A stretch of 64,000 bases of DNA from Thermovorax subterraneus (GTDB lineage: Bacteria > Bacillota > Thermosediminibacteria > Thermosediminibacterales > Thermosediminibacteraceae): the NCBI GenBank assembly GCA_021608145.1, contig JAKIHM010000001.1:124001-188000 (forward strand). Direction: 5' to 3'. The position numbers and the translations under genes were made by a program. Below the pieces are notes generated by a model. It saw only the letters and a program-made list of their open reading frames with translations, was not told the DNA's origin and ran no database searches. Below, one piece after another: positions 19,145 through 28,102 of the stretch. How positions within the stretch are numbered: the first letter of the stretch is position 1; each line of letters begins with the position of its first letter.

Positions 19145-19767
19145 AACCGATGGCGATAGAGGAAAGGAGCTTTGCTATAATTGAAAGGAGAATTAATAGA
19201 AAAATATTTTCCGAAGAAGAACTGGAAATTGCAAAGAGGGTGGTGCATGCTACCGCCGATTTTGAATTCGCTCGCTTGATGCGGTTCAATCAAAATGCAG
19301 TGGAGTCGGGTATCGATGCCCTCAGGGCGGGATGGGATGTCGTGACCGATACCAGGATGGCGAGAGCCGGAATAAGGAGGATTTTGGCAAGTAAATTCGG
19401 CTCCAGGGTGAAATGCTATTCGGTTTCGAAAAAAGCAAGGGAAATGGCAGAAGAAATGGGGATTACCAGGGCTATGGCGGGTATTATGATTGCTGCAGAG
19501 GAGCCAAAAAACAGGATTTTCGTAATAGGAAATGCACCGACGGCCCTTTTTAAATTAAACGAATTGATAAAAAAAGGGAAAATATCCCCTGCGTTGGTGG
19601 TGGGGGTACCTGTGGGTTTTGTCGGGGCGAAGGAGGCAAAGGAGGAGCTCCTCCAGCTTCCGGTGCCGAGCATTGCGGTTAAGGGATGCAAAGGGGGCAC
19701 TCCCGTCGCTGTAGCGATAGTCAATGCGCTCCTTCTTCTTGCCGAAAGGCGGGATAGGGTTGAGTGA
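19129..19767 (+). CDS. cbiC: Cobalt-precorrin-8 methylmutase CbiC
   Basis: A 212-residue enzyme that moves the C11 methyl group to C12. The N-terminus MDYLVEPMAIEERSFAII fits the family start (x-P-x-x-I-E-x-x-S-F), supporting TTG 19129. The catalytic His region is KRVVHATADFEFARL. The end GCKGGTPVAVAIVNALL is conserved. Overlaps cbiX by 16 bases. Confidence 0.95.
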   Translation: MDYLVEPMAIEERSFAIIERRINRKIFSEEELEIAKRVVHATADFEFARLMRFNQNAVESGIDALRAGWDVVTDTRMARAGIRRILASKFGSRVKCYSVSKKAREMAEEMGITRAMAGIMIAAEEPKNRIFVIGNAPTALFKLNELIKKGKISPALVVGVPVGFVGAKEAKEELLQLPVPSIAVKGCKGGTPVAVAIVNALLLLAERRDRVE

Positions 19768-20848
19768 CTACATTTTAAAAGATGGAAGAAGGCTCAGGCT
19801 GGGCTACACCACCGGTTCATGCGCCGCGGCTTCGGCGAAAGCCGCCTCGTTGCTGCTTTTTACGGGAAGGGTGCCGGATTATGTGACGGTGGAAACCCCA
19901 TCGGGAAAAACTTTAGAGATTAAAGTGGAGCAGAGCGAAAGGGGATGCGGTTGGGCAAGATGCGCTGTAAAAAAAGACGGAGGAGACGACCCGGATGTGA
20001 CGCACGGCCTTTTGGTCTGGGCGAGGGTTGAAAAAAAACCTTCCGGAGGTATAGAGATAGAGGCCGGCGAGGGCATAGGCATCGTCACAAAGCCCGGACT
20101 TCCGGTAAAGCCGGGTGAGCCCGCCATAAACCCGAAGCCCAGGGAGATGATAGAAAGAGAGGTTTCAAAAGTTCTCCCCGAAGGGGAAGGCGTGAGGGTT
20201 GTAATAAGCATTCCGGGCGGAGAAATGGTGGCCGAAAAGACCTTCAACCCCAGGCTGGGAATAATAGGAGGGCTTTCGATTCTGGGCACGACCGGAATCG
20301 TCACCCCGATGTCAACTGAAAGCCTGAAGGAAACGCTGGCCCTGGAACTTTCGGTGCTTTCGGCAGAAGGCATAAAATCCTTGGCGCTCGTTCCCGGAAA
20401 TTACGGGAGGGACTTTGCCAGGAAATTAGGGTTTGACGATACACTTATAGTATCGTGCGGCAATTTCATAGGGTTTGCGCTGGATAAGGCTGTGGAGTAC
20501 GGCTTTAAAAAAGTAAATATTATAGGTGAAATCGGAAAACTCATAAAGGTATCCGCAGGGATTTTCGACACGGCAAACAGGATAGCCGACGCGAGGGCTG
20601 AAATTATTACGGCGTATGCAGCTCTCTTCGGCGTAGCGGGGGAGACATTAAAAAAACTCATGGACGTTGCTACGACGGCTGGGGCCTTGGATATGCTGGA
20701 AAAAAATGGAGTAGATCTTAAAAATTTCTGCGGTTTTGTTGCGGAAAGGGTTTTGGAACGATGTCTCTGGTATACCCGGCAAAAAATAGGGATTTCCGTG
20801 TATCTTGTTTCCAGAGAAAGAGGACTTCTGGCAGTGGCGGGGGAGTGA
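19760..20848 (+). CDS. cbiD: Cobalt-precorrin-5B C1-methyltransferase CbiD
   Basis: A 362-residue CbiD, which methylates C1 in the anaerobic pathway. Signatures: RLGYTTGSCAAASAKAA at the N-terminus, VSIPGGE-type text in the middle, GIIGGLSILGTTGIVTPMS and PGNYGRDFAR. TTG 19760 gives the expected start MSDYILKDGRRLRLGYTTG; longer reading frames run into cbiC. The presence of cbiD and cbiG shows the oxygen-independent route. Confidence 0.95.
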   Translation: MSDYILKDGRRLRLGYTTGSCAAASAKAASLLLFTGRVPDYVTVETPSGKTLEIKVEQSERGCGWARCAVKKDGGDDPDVTHGLLVWARVEKKPSGGIEIEAGEGIGIVTKPGLPVKPGEPAINPKPREMIEREVSKVLPEGEGVRVVISIPGGEMVAEKTFNPRLGIIGGLSILGTTGIVTPMSTESLKETLALELSVLSAEGIKSLALVPGNYGRDFARKLGFDDTLIVSCGNFIGFALDKAVEYGFKKVNIIGEIGKLIKVSAGIFDTANRIADARAEIITAYAALFGVAGETLKKLMDVATTAGALDMLEKNGVDLKNFCGFVAERVLERCLWYTRQKIGISVYLVSRERGLLAVAGE

Positions 20849-20852
20849 CCGA

Positions 20853-21494
20853 ATGATAAGTGTAGTAGGGGTAGGCCCCGGCCACCCGGATTTTTTGACT
20901 TTTGCTGCTATAAAGAGGATAAAAGAGGCTGACCTGCTAATAGGGGCAAAGAGGCACCTGGAGCTATTCCCGGATCTCCGGTGCGAAAAAATTGCATTCG
21001 ATTCCAGAGTCGACCTGTGCGGGCTTTTGAAGAAAAAGGGGCGGATAGTAATCCTCGCCTCGGGTGACCCGGGGATTTACGGGATTCTGGATGCCGTCTT
21101 AAAATGTGCCGGTGAACGGGACGTGGAGGTCCTGCCCGGAATAAGCGCTTTCCAGTATATGATGGCAAAACTAAAACTTCCGGCAAAGGGAACGGCCGTA
21201 TTGAGTATGCACGGGAGAAAGGTCGATATAGTGCCGGTGGTTAAAAAACACAAAGTGGTTGTGGTTTTTACCGATGGCGAGAACACGCCGCAGAAGATAG
21301 CCCAAACCCTCCTCTTGAACGAAATTACGGACAGGGTAATCCACGTGGGAGAAAACCTGTCGTATCCCGGCGAAAGGCTGAAGAGTTTTACCGTAAGAGA
21401 GCTCGCATCGTGCCGCGACAAGTTTCAACTGAATCTGGTGGTGATAGAGAAATGTGGGAATACGGATTCGGAATCCCCGATGACCTTTTTGTAA
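20853..21494 (+). CDS. cbiE: Cobalt-precorrin-7 C5-methyltransferase CbiE
   Basis: A 213-residue SAM-dependent tetrapyrrole methylase. It starts MISVVGVGPGHPDFLT (the GxGPG motif) and has ASGDPGIYG and VLPGISAFQYMMAKL, typical of CbiE. In many bacteria CbiE and CbiT are fused (CobL); here they are separate but overlap by 43 bases. ATG 20853 has GGGGGAG upstream. Confidence 0.94.
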   Translation: MISVVGVGPGHPDFLTFAAIKRIKEADLLIGAKRHLELFPDLRCEKIAFDSRVDLCGLLKKKGRIVILASGDPGIYGILDAVLKCAGERDVEVLPGISAFQYMMAKLKLPAKGTAVLSMHGRKVDIVPVVKKHKVVVVFTDGENTPQKIAQTLLLNEITDRVIHVGENLSYPGERLKSFTVRELASCRDKFQLNLVVIEKCGNTDSESPMTFL

Positions 21495-22048
21495 GAGGGG
21501 ATGTCCCGATGACGAAAGAGGAAATCAGGGCGATTTCCCTTTCGAAATTGAGGCTTAAGAGGGATTCAGTTGTCTGGGACATAGGGGCGGGAACAGGGTC
21601 CATTTCGGTTGAAGCCGCGCTATTTTGCAAAGAGGGCGTGGTATATGCTGTGGAAAGGGACGAACAAGCGCTGAGCCTCATCGCGGAAAACGCGAGGAGG
21701 TTTGGGCTTTCTAACCTGATACCCGTGCCTGGGGAGGCCCCTGAGGCGCTTTTAAAACTGCCTAGCCCCGACCGGATTTTCATAGGGGGGAGCAAGGGCA
21801 GGCTCGGAGATATCATAAGTTTCTCCTGCGAAAGGTTGAAGGAAAGTGGCAGGGTGGTGATAAACACCATTACGGTGGAAAGCGCCTGTGAAGCTCTGAA
21901 AACCCTTGAGTCTTCGGGTTTCAGCACGGAAATGGTGCTGCTTTACGTTTCTCGCGCAAAAAAAGTGAAGGACATGCACATGTTGATATCCCAGAATCCG
22001 GTGTGCGTGATATCCGGCGATTTTAAAGTGAAAGGGGAAGGTGAATGA
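21452..22048 (+). CDS. cbiT: Cobalt-precorrin-6B C15-methyltransferase (decarboxylating) CbiT
   Basis: A 198-residue class I SAM methyltransferase. It starts MWEYGFGIPDDLFVRGDVPMTKEE, as CbiT proteins do, and has the SAM motif VWDIGAGTGSISVEAA and the later DRIFIGGSKGRL. It methylates C15 and removes the C12 acetate carboxyl. The ATG at 21452 lies inside cbiE; ATG 21509 has a better ribosome-binding site but would lose conserved residues. Confidence 0.93.
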   Translation: MWEYGFGIPDDLFVRGDVPMTKEEIRAISLSKLRLKRDSVVWDIGAGTGSISVEAALFCKEGVVYAVERDEQALSLIAENARRFGLSNLIPVPGEAPEALLKLPSPDRIFIGGSKGRLGDIISFSCERLKESGRVVINTITVESACEALKTLESSGFSTEMVLLYVSRAKKVKDMHMLISQNPVCVISGDFKVKGEGE

Positions 22049-22728
22049 AAAAAGCTGCTGGGATTCTGTACGGAGTGGGCGTCGGCCCGGGAGACCCGGA
22101 ACTCATTACCTTGAAAGCGGTAAGGGTCCTGCAGTCCGCGGATATGGTGGCGGCACCCGGCAAGGAAAAAAGTATAGCCTTAGAAATAGCAAAGCCCTAC
22201 GTACGGGGGGACGTCATAGAGCTCAGGTTTCCGATGGGCCTTTCCGGTGCGGAAAGGGAAAGGGTTCTCGATGAAAACGAAAGGGTCTTGAGAGGATTTT
22301 TGAATGAAGGCAAAAAGATAGCCTTTATAACCCTGGGAGATCCCATGACGTACAGCACCTTTGCCTATATGGCCGAAAGGCTAAAGGACTTCCGGATAGA
22401 AATTGTGCCGGGGATAAATTCCTTTTCGGCGGCGGCCGCAAGGCTCAAACTCCCCCTTGCCGAAGGGGACGAATCCCTGGCGGTGATTCCGGCGTCCAAG
22501 CTAACCAGCTTAGATAAGGCACTTGATGCATTTGAAAACGTGGTGGCTATAAAAATTTCGTCGCATTACGATGAGGTTCTGGAACTTTTCTCAAAAAAAG
22601 GGTTTTATTCTGCCCTTTCGGTAAGGTGCGGACATGAAGGCGAAATTGCCACTTTCGAACCCGACAGGTACAAGGGGCAAAAGGTCGACTACCTTTCGCT
22701 CCTCATAGGAAAGAAGGTGAAAAAGTGA
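22045..22728 (+). CDS. cbiL: Cobalt-factor II C20-methyltransferase CbiL
   Basis: A 227-residue tetrapyrrole methylase that adds the C20 methyl group. Motifs: GILYGVGVGPGDPELITLKA, AFITLGDPMTYSTFAYM (characteristic of CbiL/CobI) and EIVPGINSFSAAAARLKLPL. The ATG overlaps the cbiT stop (ATGA). Confidence 0.94.
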   Translation: MKKAAGILYGVGVGPGDPELITLKAVRVLQSADMVAAPGKEKSIALEIAKPYVRGDVIELRFPMGLSGAERERVLDENERVLRGFLNEGKKIAFITLGDPMTYSTFAYMAERLKDFRIEIVPGINSFSAAAARLKLPLAEGDESLAVIPASKLTSLDKALDAFENVVAIKISSHYDEVLELFSKKGFYSALSVRCGHEGEIATFEPDRYKGQKVDYLSLLIGKKVKK

Positions 22729-23477
22729 TATATTTTATCGGCGCAGGGCCGGGGGACCCGGAGCTGATTACCGTAAAAGGGAGGAAAATACTTTCTTCTT
22801 GCGAGGTGGTGATTTACGCGGGCTCGCTGGTCAACCCCCTCGTTTTGAAGTACGCAAAAAGTAATGCCAGGATATACGACAGTTCCCGGATGGACTTGGA
22901 TGAGATAGTAGAGGTGATGAAGGATGCCCACCAAAGGGGAATGGACGTCGCAAGACTTCACACCGGCGACCCTTCCCTTTACAGTGCGGTGAGGGAACAG
23001 GCTGCAAGGCTTGAAGAACTGGGAATCCCGTACGAGATAGTTCCCGGCGTCAGCTCCTTTTGCGCGGCGTCGGCGGCGTTAAAAAGAGAGCTCACGGTGC
23101 CGGGAGTGAGCCAGACGGTAATAATTACCAGGATTCCCGGAAGGACTCCGGTGCCCGAAAATGAGGACTTGCAAAAACTTTCGGCCCACAGAGCCACGCT
23201 GGTGCTGTTTTTGAGCGCGGGCAACATGGAGGATGCTGTGGGGCGGATAATCGGCTCTTATGGCCCCGACGCGCCGGCGGCGGTGGTGTACAAGGCGAGC
23301 TGGGAAGACGAAAAAGTCGTGCGGGGAAAATTGAAGGACATCGCCGTCAAGGCGAAAAACGAAGGCATAGAAAAAACGGCCTTGTTGATTGTAGGAAACG
23401 CGCTCGGGGATAACTTTGAGCTTTCGAAGCTTTATTCCCCGAACTTTTCCCAAGGCTACAGGGGTGCTCGAAAGTGA
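22725..23477 (+). CDS. cbiF: Cobalt-precorrin-4 C11-methyltransferase CbiF
   Basis: A 250-residue tetrapyrrole methylase that methylates C11. Motifs: YFIGAGPGDPELITVKG, VIYAGSLVNP, ARLHTGDPSLYSAVREQ and YEIVPGVSSFCAASAAL. Start overlaps the cbiL stop by four bases, and its own stop overlaps cbiG likewise. Confidence 0.95.
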   Translation: MIYFIGAGPGDPELITVKGRKILSSCEVVIYAGSLVNPLVLKYAKSNARIYDSSRMDLDEIVEVMKDAHQRGMDVARLHTGDPSLYSAVREQAARLEELGIPYEIVPGVSSFCAASAALKRELTVPGVSQTVIITRIPGRTPVPENEDLQKLSAHRATLVLFLSAGNMEDAVGRIIGSYGPDAPAAVVYKASWEDEKVVRGKLKDIAVKAKNEGIEKTALLIVGNALGDNFELSKLYSPNFSQGYRGARK

Positions 23478-24538
23478 AAAAAGCGGTGATCGCGGTGACG
23501 GAAAAGGGCGGAAATTTGGCCGCATTCATTGCCGAAAAGCTGAATGCAGACCTTTACCTCCCCGAAAAGTACGCAAAAGAAAAGGGCCTGGGCGGAAAAA
23601 AAGGCACATACCAAATAGTTGGAGAATTCGTGCCGTTCGTCGAGGGGATTTTTGACAGATACCGGGCTTTGATTTTCGTTTCGGCCGTCGGTATAGCCGT
23701 GAGGGCAATCGCCGGAGCGGTAAAAAGTAAACTTTCAGACCCCGCGGTCGTGGTGGTTGACGAGGGTGGAAACTTTTGCGTGAGCCTGCTTTCGGGGCAT
23801 TTCGGAGGAGCCAACGAACTTGCGAAAGAAGTGGCGGGGTTGATAGGAGCCACGCCGGTCATCACGACGGCCACGGACGTGGCGGGAATTAAAGCTCCCG
23901 ATGACATGGCGCACAAGCTCAAGTTACACATAGAAAAGGCCGGGGACCTGAAGAAGGTAAATTCCTGCCTTTTGAGAGGAGATAAGGTGGTTTGTGCGGT
24001 GGGCCCTGACTTTCCGAAAAAATTGATTGAAGACAGCTTATCCGCGCAAATTGTGGAATTGAATACTATTCCCCAGGATGCAAAGGCGGCCGTTTTTGTC
24101 ACAGATTATGAGATAGAGCCGCCTGGCATCCCTCACGTCGTCCTGAGGCCGAGAAGAATCGTTCTGGGAATCGGGTGCAAAAAGGGGGCGGATTTTCATA
24201 AGCTCAAATCCCTCATGGAAAGTTTTTTTCTAAAGCTAGGCCTTTCCGTTTCGGGGGTGGGGAAAATAGCGACGCTGGACATAAAAAAGGATGAAGAATG
24301 CATCCTCAAGCTTTCCGGATACCTGGGCGTTCCTGTCGATTTCCACAGCGTCGGGGAATTAAAAAAATTCGAATCGCTTTTTCCAAAGTCCTGTTTTGTG
24401 AAGGAAAAAATCGGCGTGGGAAGTGTCGCAAGACCTGCTGCCTTTATTTCGAGCTACAAAGGGGAGGAATTGGGATATATCAGCGAGGGGGGATTTACCC
24501 TTGCTGCGTACAGGAGGGTTTTTCATGAGCTGGATTAA
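23474..24538 (+). CDS. cbiG: Cobalt-precorrin-5A hydrolase CbiG
   Basis: A 354-residue CbiG, which opens the ring-A lactone and releases the C20 fragment as acetaldehyde. The N-terminal domain (about 50-130) has IFVSAVGIAVRAIAG and LLSGHFGGANELA; the central linker domain follows; the C-terminal domain (about 225-354) has LGIGCKKGAD and the final GFTLAAYRRVF. All three parts are present. Confidence 0.94.
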   Translation: MKKAVIAVTEKGGNLAAFIAEKLNADLYLPEKYAKEKGLGGKKGTYQIVGEFVPFVEGIFDRYRALIFVSAVGIAVRAIAGAVKSKLSDPAVVVVDEGGNFCVSLLSGHFGGANELAKEVAGLIGATPVITTATDVAGIKAPDDMAHKLKLHIEKAGDLKKVNSCLLRGDKVVCAVGPDFPKKLIEDSLSAQIVELNTIPQDAKAAVFVTDYEIEPPGIPHVVLRPRRIVLGIGCKKGADFHKLKSLMESFFLKLGLSVSGVGKIATLDIKKDEECILKLSGYLGVPVDFHSVGELKKFESLFPKSCFVKEKIGVGSVARPAAFISSYKGEELGYISEGGFTLAAYRRVFHELD

Positions 24539-25256
24539 AGTGGTGGGAATCGGCCCCGGAAGCATGGATGACCTGACCCCCAGAGCTTTAAGAGCCATCG
24601 TGGAAGCCGACGCCGTTGTGGGTTACGTCAAGTATTTGAAGTTCATCGACTCCCTCGTGGAAGGCAAAACGGTGGTGGCTTCCGGAATGAGAACGGAAGC
24701 TGAAAGATGCAAAAAGGCCATAGAACTTCATAAAAAAGGGCTGAAAGTGAGCGTAATAAGCGGAGGAGACCCCGGGATTTACGGAATGGCCGGCCTCTTG
24801 CTGGAGCTTGCGGCGAAAGAAGGGCTAAGAGCCGAAATAGAAGTGGTACCGGGGATAACGGCGTTGAATTTCGCATCCTCCCTTCTGGGTGCTCCTATCA
24901 TGCAGGACTTTGCGGCGATAAGCCTTTCCGACCACCTCACTCCATGGCAGATAATCGAAAAGAGACTGGATATGGCGGCGGCAGCGGATTTCGTGATTGC
25001 CCTTTACAATCCGGCAAGTTCCGAAAGGCCCGGGAGCTTTAAAAAGGCCTGCGACATCCTAATGAAGCACAAAAAGGCCGACACGCCGGTGGGGATAGTA
25101 AAAAACGCATTCAGGGAAGGGGAGTGGGTGAAGCTGACTACTCTTTTCGAGGCCCCGGATTACCCCATAGATATGAATACTATAGTCATAGTGGGGTCTT
25201 CTTCCACGAAGGTGATGGGCAACTGGATGATAACGCCCAGGGGGTATGAGATATGA
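24525..25256 (+). CDS. cbiH: Cobalt-factor III C17-methyltransferase CbiH
   Basis: A 243-residue tetrapyrrole methylase responsible for C17 methylation and ring contraction. It has VVGIGPGSMDDLTPRA, VISGGDPGIYGMAGL, EVVPGITALNFASSLLGAP and the typical ALYNPASSERP. ATG 24525 has AGGAGGG five bases upstream and overlaps cbiG by 14 bases; an open extension upstream lies inside cbiG. Confidence 0.95.
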   Translation: MSWIKVVGIGPGSMDDLTPRALRAIVEADAVVGYVKYLKFIDSLVEGKTVVASGMRTEAERCKKAIELHKKGLKVSVISGGDPGIYGMAGLLLELAAKEGLRAEIEVVPGITALNFASSLLGAPIMQDFAAISLSDHLTPWQIIEKRLDMAAAADFVIALYNPASSERPGSFKKACDILMKHKKADTPVGIVKNAFREGEWVKLTTLFEAPDYPIDMNTIVIVGSSSTKVMGNWMITPRGYEI

Positions 25257-26005
25257 TACTGGTACTCGCAGGGACCGAGGAGGGGAGGAAACTTTCCGAA
25301 AATCTATATAAAATGGGTCTTGATGTAATGGCCAGCGTCGTTTCCGAATACGGCAAAAGCCTTCTGGACCATAAGTTGAAGGCAAGGGCCGGTCCACTGA
25401 ACGAAGAGGAATTGAGCCAACTTATTGAAATACACGATGTAAAAATATTAATTGACGCAACCCACCCCTTTGCCGCCGACATAAGCAGGATGGCCATGAA
25501 GGTGTGCTCAGAAAAAAAAGTGAGGTACATCAGGTTTGAAAGGGAAAGCGTCGATTTGAACCTGCCGGGTGTGATAAGGGTTGATTCCTTCGAGGAGGCC
25601 AGGATGAAAGCGGAGGGATTTGACTCCATATTCCTCACCACGGGAAGCAGGAATCTTCACGTTTTTTCCGATTTAAAGGAAAGAGGGAAGAAGCTAAAAG
25701 TCCGGGTTCTTCCGAGCAGCGAAGTCATCAAAAAATGCGAAGAATTGGGTTTTTTGCCCGACGAAATAATAGCAGCCAAAGGTCCTTTCAGCGAAGAGAT
25801 GAATTACGTCATGTTTAAAGATTTCAAAGCGGATGTAGTTGTTACAAAAGAAAGCGGGCCTACCGGTGGGTTTTTGGAGAAGGTCAAAGCGTGCCAAAGG
25901 CTGAAAATCCCGATAATCGTCATTAGGCGGCCTTTTCTTCCTTACCCTGTGGTGGTGCGAAACATGGAAGAACTCTTAAAGGAGATGGGACCTAAAATGG
26001 GATAG
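25253..26005 (+). CDS. cbiJ: Cobalt-precorrin-6A reductase CbiJ
   Basis: A 250-residue NAD(P)H-dependent reductase of the ring-contracted intermediate. MILVLAGTEEGRKLSENL at the N-terminus, DATHPFAADIS near residue 65, IFLTTGSRNL and KGPFSEEMN are family signatures. Overlaps cbiH (ATGA). The last codons read P-K-M-G and the stop lies in the region where hemA should begin. Confidence 0.93.
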   Translation: MILVLAGTEEGRKLSENLYKMGLDVMASVVSEYGKSLLDHKLKARAGPLNEEELSQLIEIHDVKILIDATHPFAADISRMAMKVCSEKKVRYIRFERESVDLNLPGVIRVDSFEEARMKAEGFDSIFLTTGSRNLHVFSDLKERGKKLKVRVLPSSEVIKKCEELGFLPDEIIAAKGPFSEEMNYVMFKDFKADVVVTKESGPTGGFLEKVKACQRLKIPIIVIRRPFLPYPVVVRNMEELLKEMGPKMG

Positions 26006-26025
26006 GCGGGATTTTCCTCGTAGGA

Positions 26026-27219
26026 GTGGACCACCGGGCGCCGGTGGAAGTTAGGGAAAAGGTAGCCGTAAGGAAGGATGATATAAAGGATTACCTTTTA
26101 AAGATAAAGGCGATTCCCGGCCTGAAAGAGGCGGTTTTGCTCTCTACCTGCAACAGGACCGAATTTTACGCGGTCATGGAAGATTCAGTAAGACCCGGGG
26201 CAATGGAATTTTTTAAACTCTCGGGCGGAGATTACGAAGAAATTTCCCGTTATATATACGTTCACGAAGGGGAAAAAGCGGTGAGGCATCTTTTCAGGGT
26301 GGCCTGCGGGTTGGAATCGATGGTCGTGGGGGAAGACCAGATTTTAGGGCAGGTAAAGGAGGCCTGGGAACGGTCTAAAGAATCACAAAGCTCTGGCAAA
26401 ATTTTAAACAGGCTTTTTCTGGATGCGGTGACCTTGGGGAAAAAGGCGAGGAGTGAAGTCAAAATATCGGACGTACCCCTTTCAGTGAGCTACATAGCGG
26501 TTCGGTTCATCGAAGAATTTTTCGGAAGTCTTAAGGGGAAGAAGGTCTTCGTCCTCGGAACAGGCAAGACCGGCAAGATAACGATTAAAAACCTCATCCA
26601 GAAGGGTGTAGGGGAAGTTTTTGTAACCAGCAGGACCTGGGAAAGAGCTTTGGCGTTAAAAGAGGAAATACCCGAAGTGAACCTGGTGCCTTACGAGGAA
26701 AAATACCGGGCTATGGCCTGTTGCCAGATTGTTATAAGCGCCAGCGGAGCACCGCACTATACCGTGGACCGCGAGAAATTCGCAAAAATTTATACGGGAG
26801 GAGGCGTGGCTTTTTTGGACCTTTCCGTACCCCGGGATATAGACCCCGAAATCGCTCGTTTGCCCAACGTCCAAATCTTTACCCTGGATGACCTTAAAAA
26901 AACCGCCGAGGAAAACCAAAAAAAGAGGCTTTACCTCGCGAAAAAAATCGAGGAAATGGTAGATAGTGCCGTGAAGGATTACCTGAATTGGTTGAAAACT
27001 CTTCAGGTGGTGCCGGTGATAAGAAAGGTATCTGATTTTGCAAGAGCCGTGTGCGTTGAGGAATTTGAAAATTTGACCCGCAGACTGCAAAATGTGGACA
27101 ACGAGGAAAAAAGGCAGATAAAAAGGGCCATGGAAAGGGTTTGTTCAAAAATGACCGCAATTTACCTGGAGACGATAAAATACCTGGCGCTCTTTACTGG
27201 GGGTGATGTCGACGGCTAA
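26026..27219 (+). CDS. hemA: Glutamyl-tRNA reductase HemA (start uncertain)
   Basis: Reduces glutamyl-tRNA to glutamate-1-semialdehyde, the first step of C5 tetrapyrrole synthesis. The catalytic Cys lies in LSTCNRTEFYAV; LFRVACGLESMVVGEDQILGQVKEAW and the NADPH motif VLGTGKTGKI follow; the dimerisation helix ends the protein. From GTG 26026 the protein has 397 residues, but the family start (M-x-I-x-VVG-x-x-H) is encoded by bases just before it (GIFLVG), with no ATG, GTG or TTG in frame back to a stop at 25993. Either an ATT/ATA codon initiates, or one base is missing between ATG 25997 and 26026. Confidence 0.92.
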   Translation: MDHRAPVEVREKVAVRKDDIKDYLLKIKAIPGLKEAVLLSTCNRTEFYAVMEDSVRPGAMEFFKLSGGDYEEISRYIYVHEGEKAVRHLFRVACGLESMVVGEDQILGQVKEAWERSKESQSSGKILNRLFLDAVTLGKKARSEVKISDVPLSVSYIAVRFIEEFFGSLKGKKVFVLGTGKTGKITIKNLIQKGVGEVFVTSRTWERALALKEEIPEVNLVPYEEKYRAMACCQIVISASGAPHYTVDREKFAKIYTGGGVAFLDLSVPRDIDPEIARLPNVQIFTLDDLKKTAEENQKKRLYLAKKIEEMVDSAVKDYLNWLKTLQVVPVIRKVSDFARAVCVEEFENLTRRLQNVDNEEKRQIKRAMERVCSKMTAIYLETIKYLALFTGGDVDG

Positions 27220-28102
27220 GGCGGTGCGGGTGGGCACGAGGCAAAGCGAGCTTGCCCTGATTCAGACGGAAATCATAATCGGAAAACTTTTAGAATATTT
27301 TCCGGACTGGAAATTCGAAGTCGTCAAGATAAGGACAAAGGGAGACAGGATGGGTAAAGCCGACCTCAAAGAAATTGGTGGGAAAGGCCTTTTCGTAAAG
27401 GAAATAGAAGAGGCTTTGCTGAATGGAGAAATCGACTTTGCGGTCCACAGCATGAAAGATATGCCCTACGAAATACCGGAAGGCCTGGTCATAGCAGCAG
27501 TTTCGGAACGGGAAGATCCCAGGGACGTGCTAATTTCAAAAAGCGGTAAAACTATAAGAGAACTCAATGCAAATCCAAAGATAGGCACATCCAGCTTGAG
27601 GCGGCAGGTTCAGCTAAAAGCGCTCAGGCCCGACCTTGAGGTAATCCCGTTGCGGGGAAATATTGCCACAAGGCTGAGAAAAATGGACGAACTTGGTTTG
27701 GACGGCATAGTCCTTGCCGCGGCGGGGCTCAAGCGCTTGAAAATGGAAGGCCTTATCGCGGAATATTTCTCCGTCCACGAAATGGTGCCGGCCGTAGGGC
27801 AGGGAGCCCTTGCTGTGGAAACCAGAAAGGAAAGCGAATTCGAAAAGCTGTTAAAAAAAATAAATCACAAACCCACCGAAATTTCGATTTGCGCGGAGCG
27901 GGAATTCATGAAAGCCCTCGGCGGAAGCTGCAATTTTCCGATAGGAGCCTACGCCAGAATTGAAGGCGGTAAAATAGTTCTCACCGGCATGGTGGAGAAA
28001 AACGGAATGGTAAAAAAAGCCACGATTTTCGGCGACATCGGAAATCCGAGAGAAGTGGGGGAAAATCTTGCGAAGTTGCTGGGTGATGAAAATGGCGGGT
28101 AA
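27206..28102 (+). CDS. hemC: Porphobilinogen deaminase HemC
   Basis: A 298-residue hydroxymethylbilane synthase that polymerises four porphobilinogens. Signatures: RVGTRQSELALIQTE, FAVHSMKDMP, KIGTSSLRRQVQL, PLRGNIATRLRKMDE and the dipyrromethane-anchoring Cys in ALGGSCNFPIGAYA. ATG 27206 follows GGGGG; it overlaps hemA by 14 bases. Confidence 0.96.
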   Translation: MSTAKAVRVGTRQSELALIQTEIIIGKLLEYFPDWKFEVVKIRTKGDRMGKADLKEIGGKGLFVKEIEEALLNGEIDFAVHSMKDMPYEIPEGLVIAAVSEREDPRDVLISKSGKTIRELNANPKIGTSSLRRQVQLKALRPDLEVIPLRGNIATRLRKMDELGLDGIVLAAAGLKRLKMEGLIAEYFSVHEMVPAVGQGALAVETRKESEFEKLLKKINHKPTEISICAEREFMKALGGSCNFPIGAYARIEGGKIVLTGMVEKNGMVKKATIFGDIGNPREVGENLAKLLGDENGG

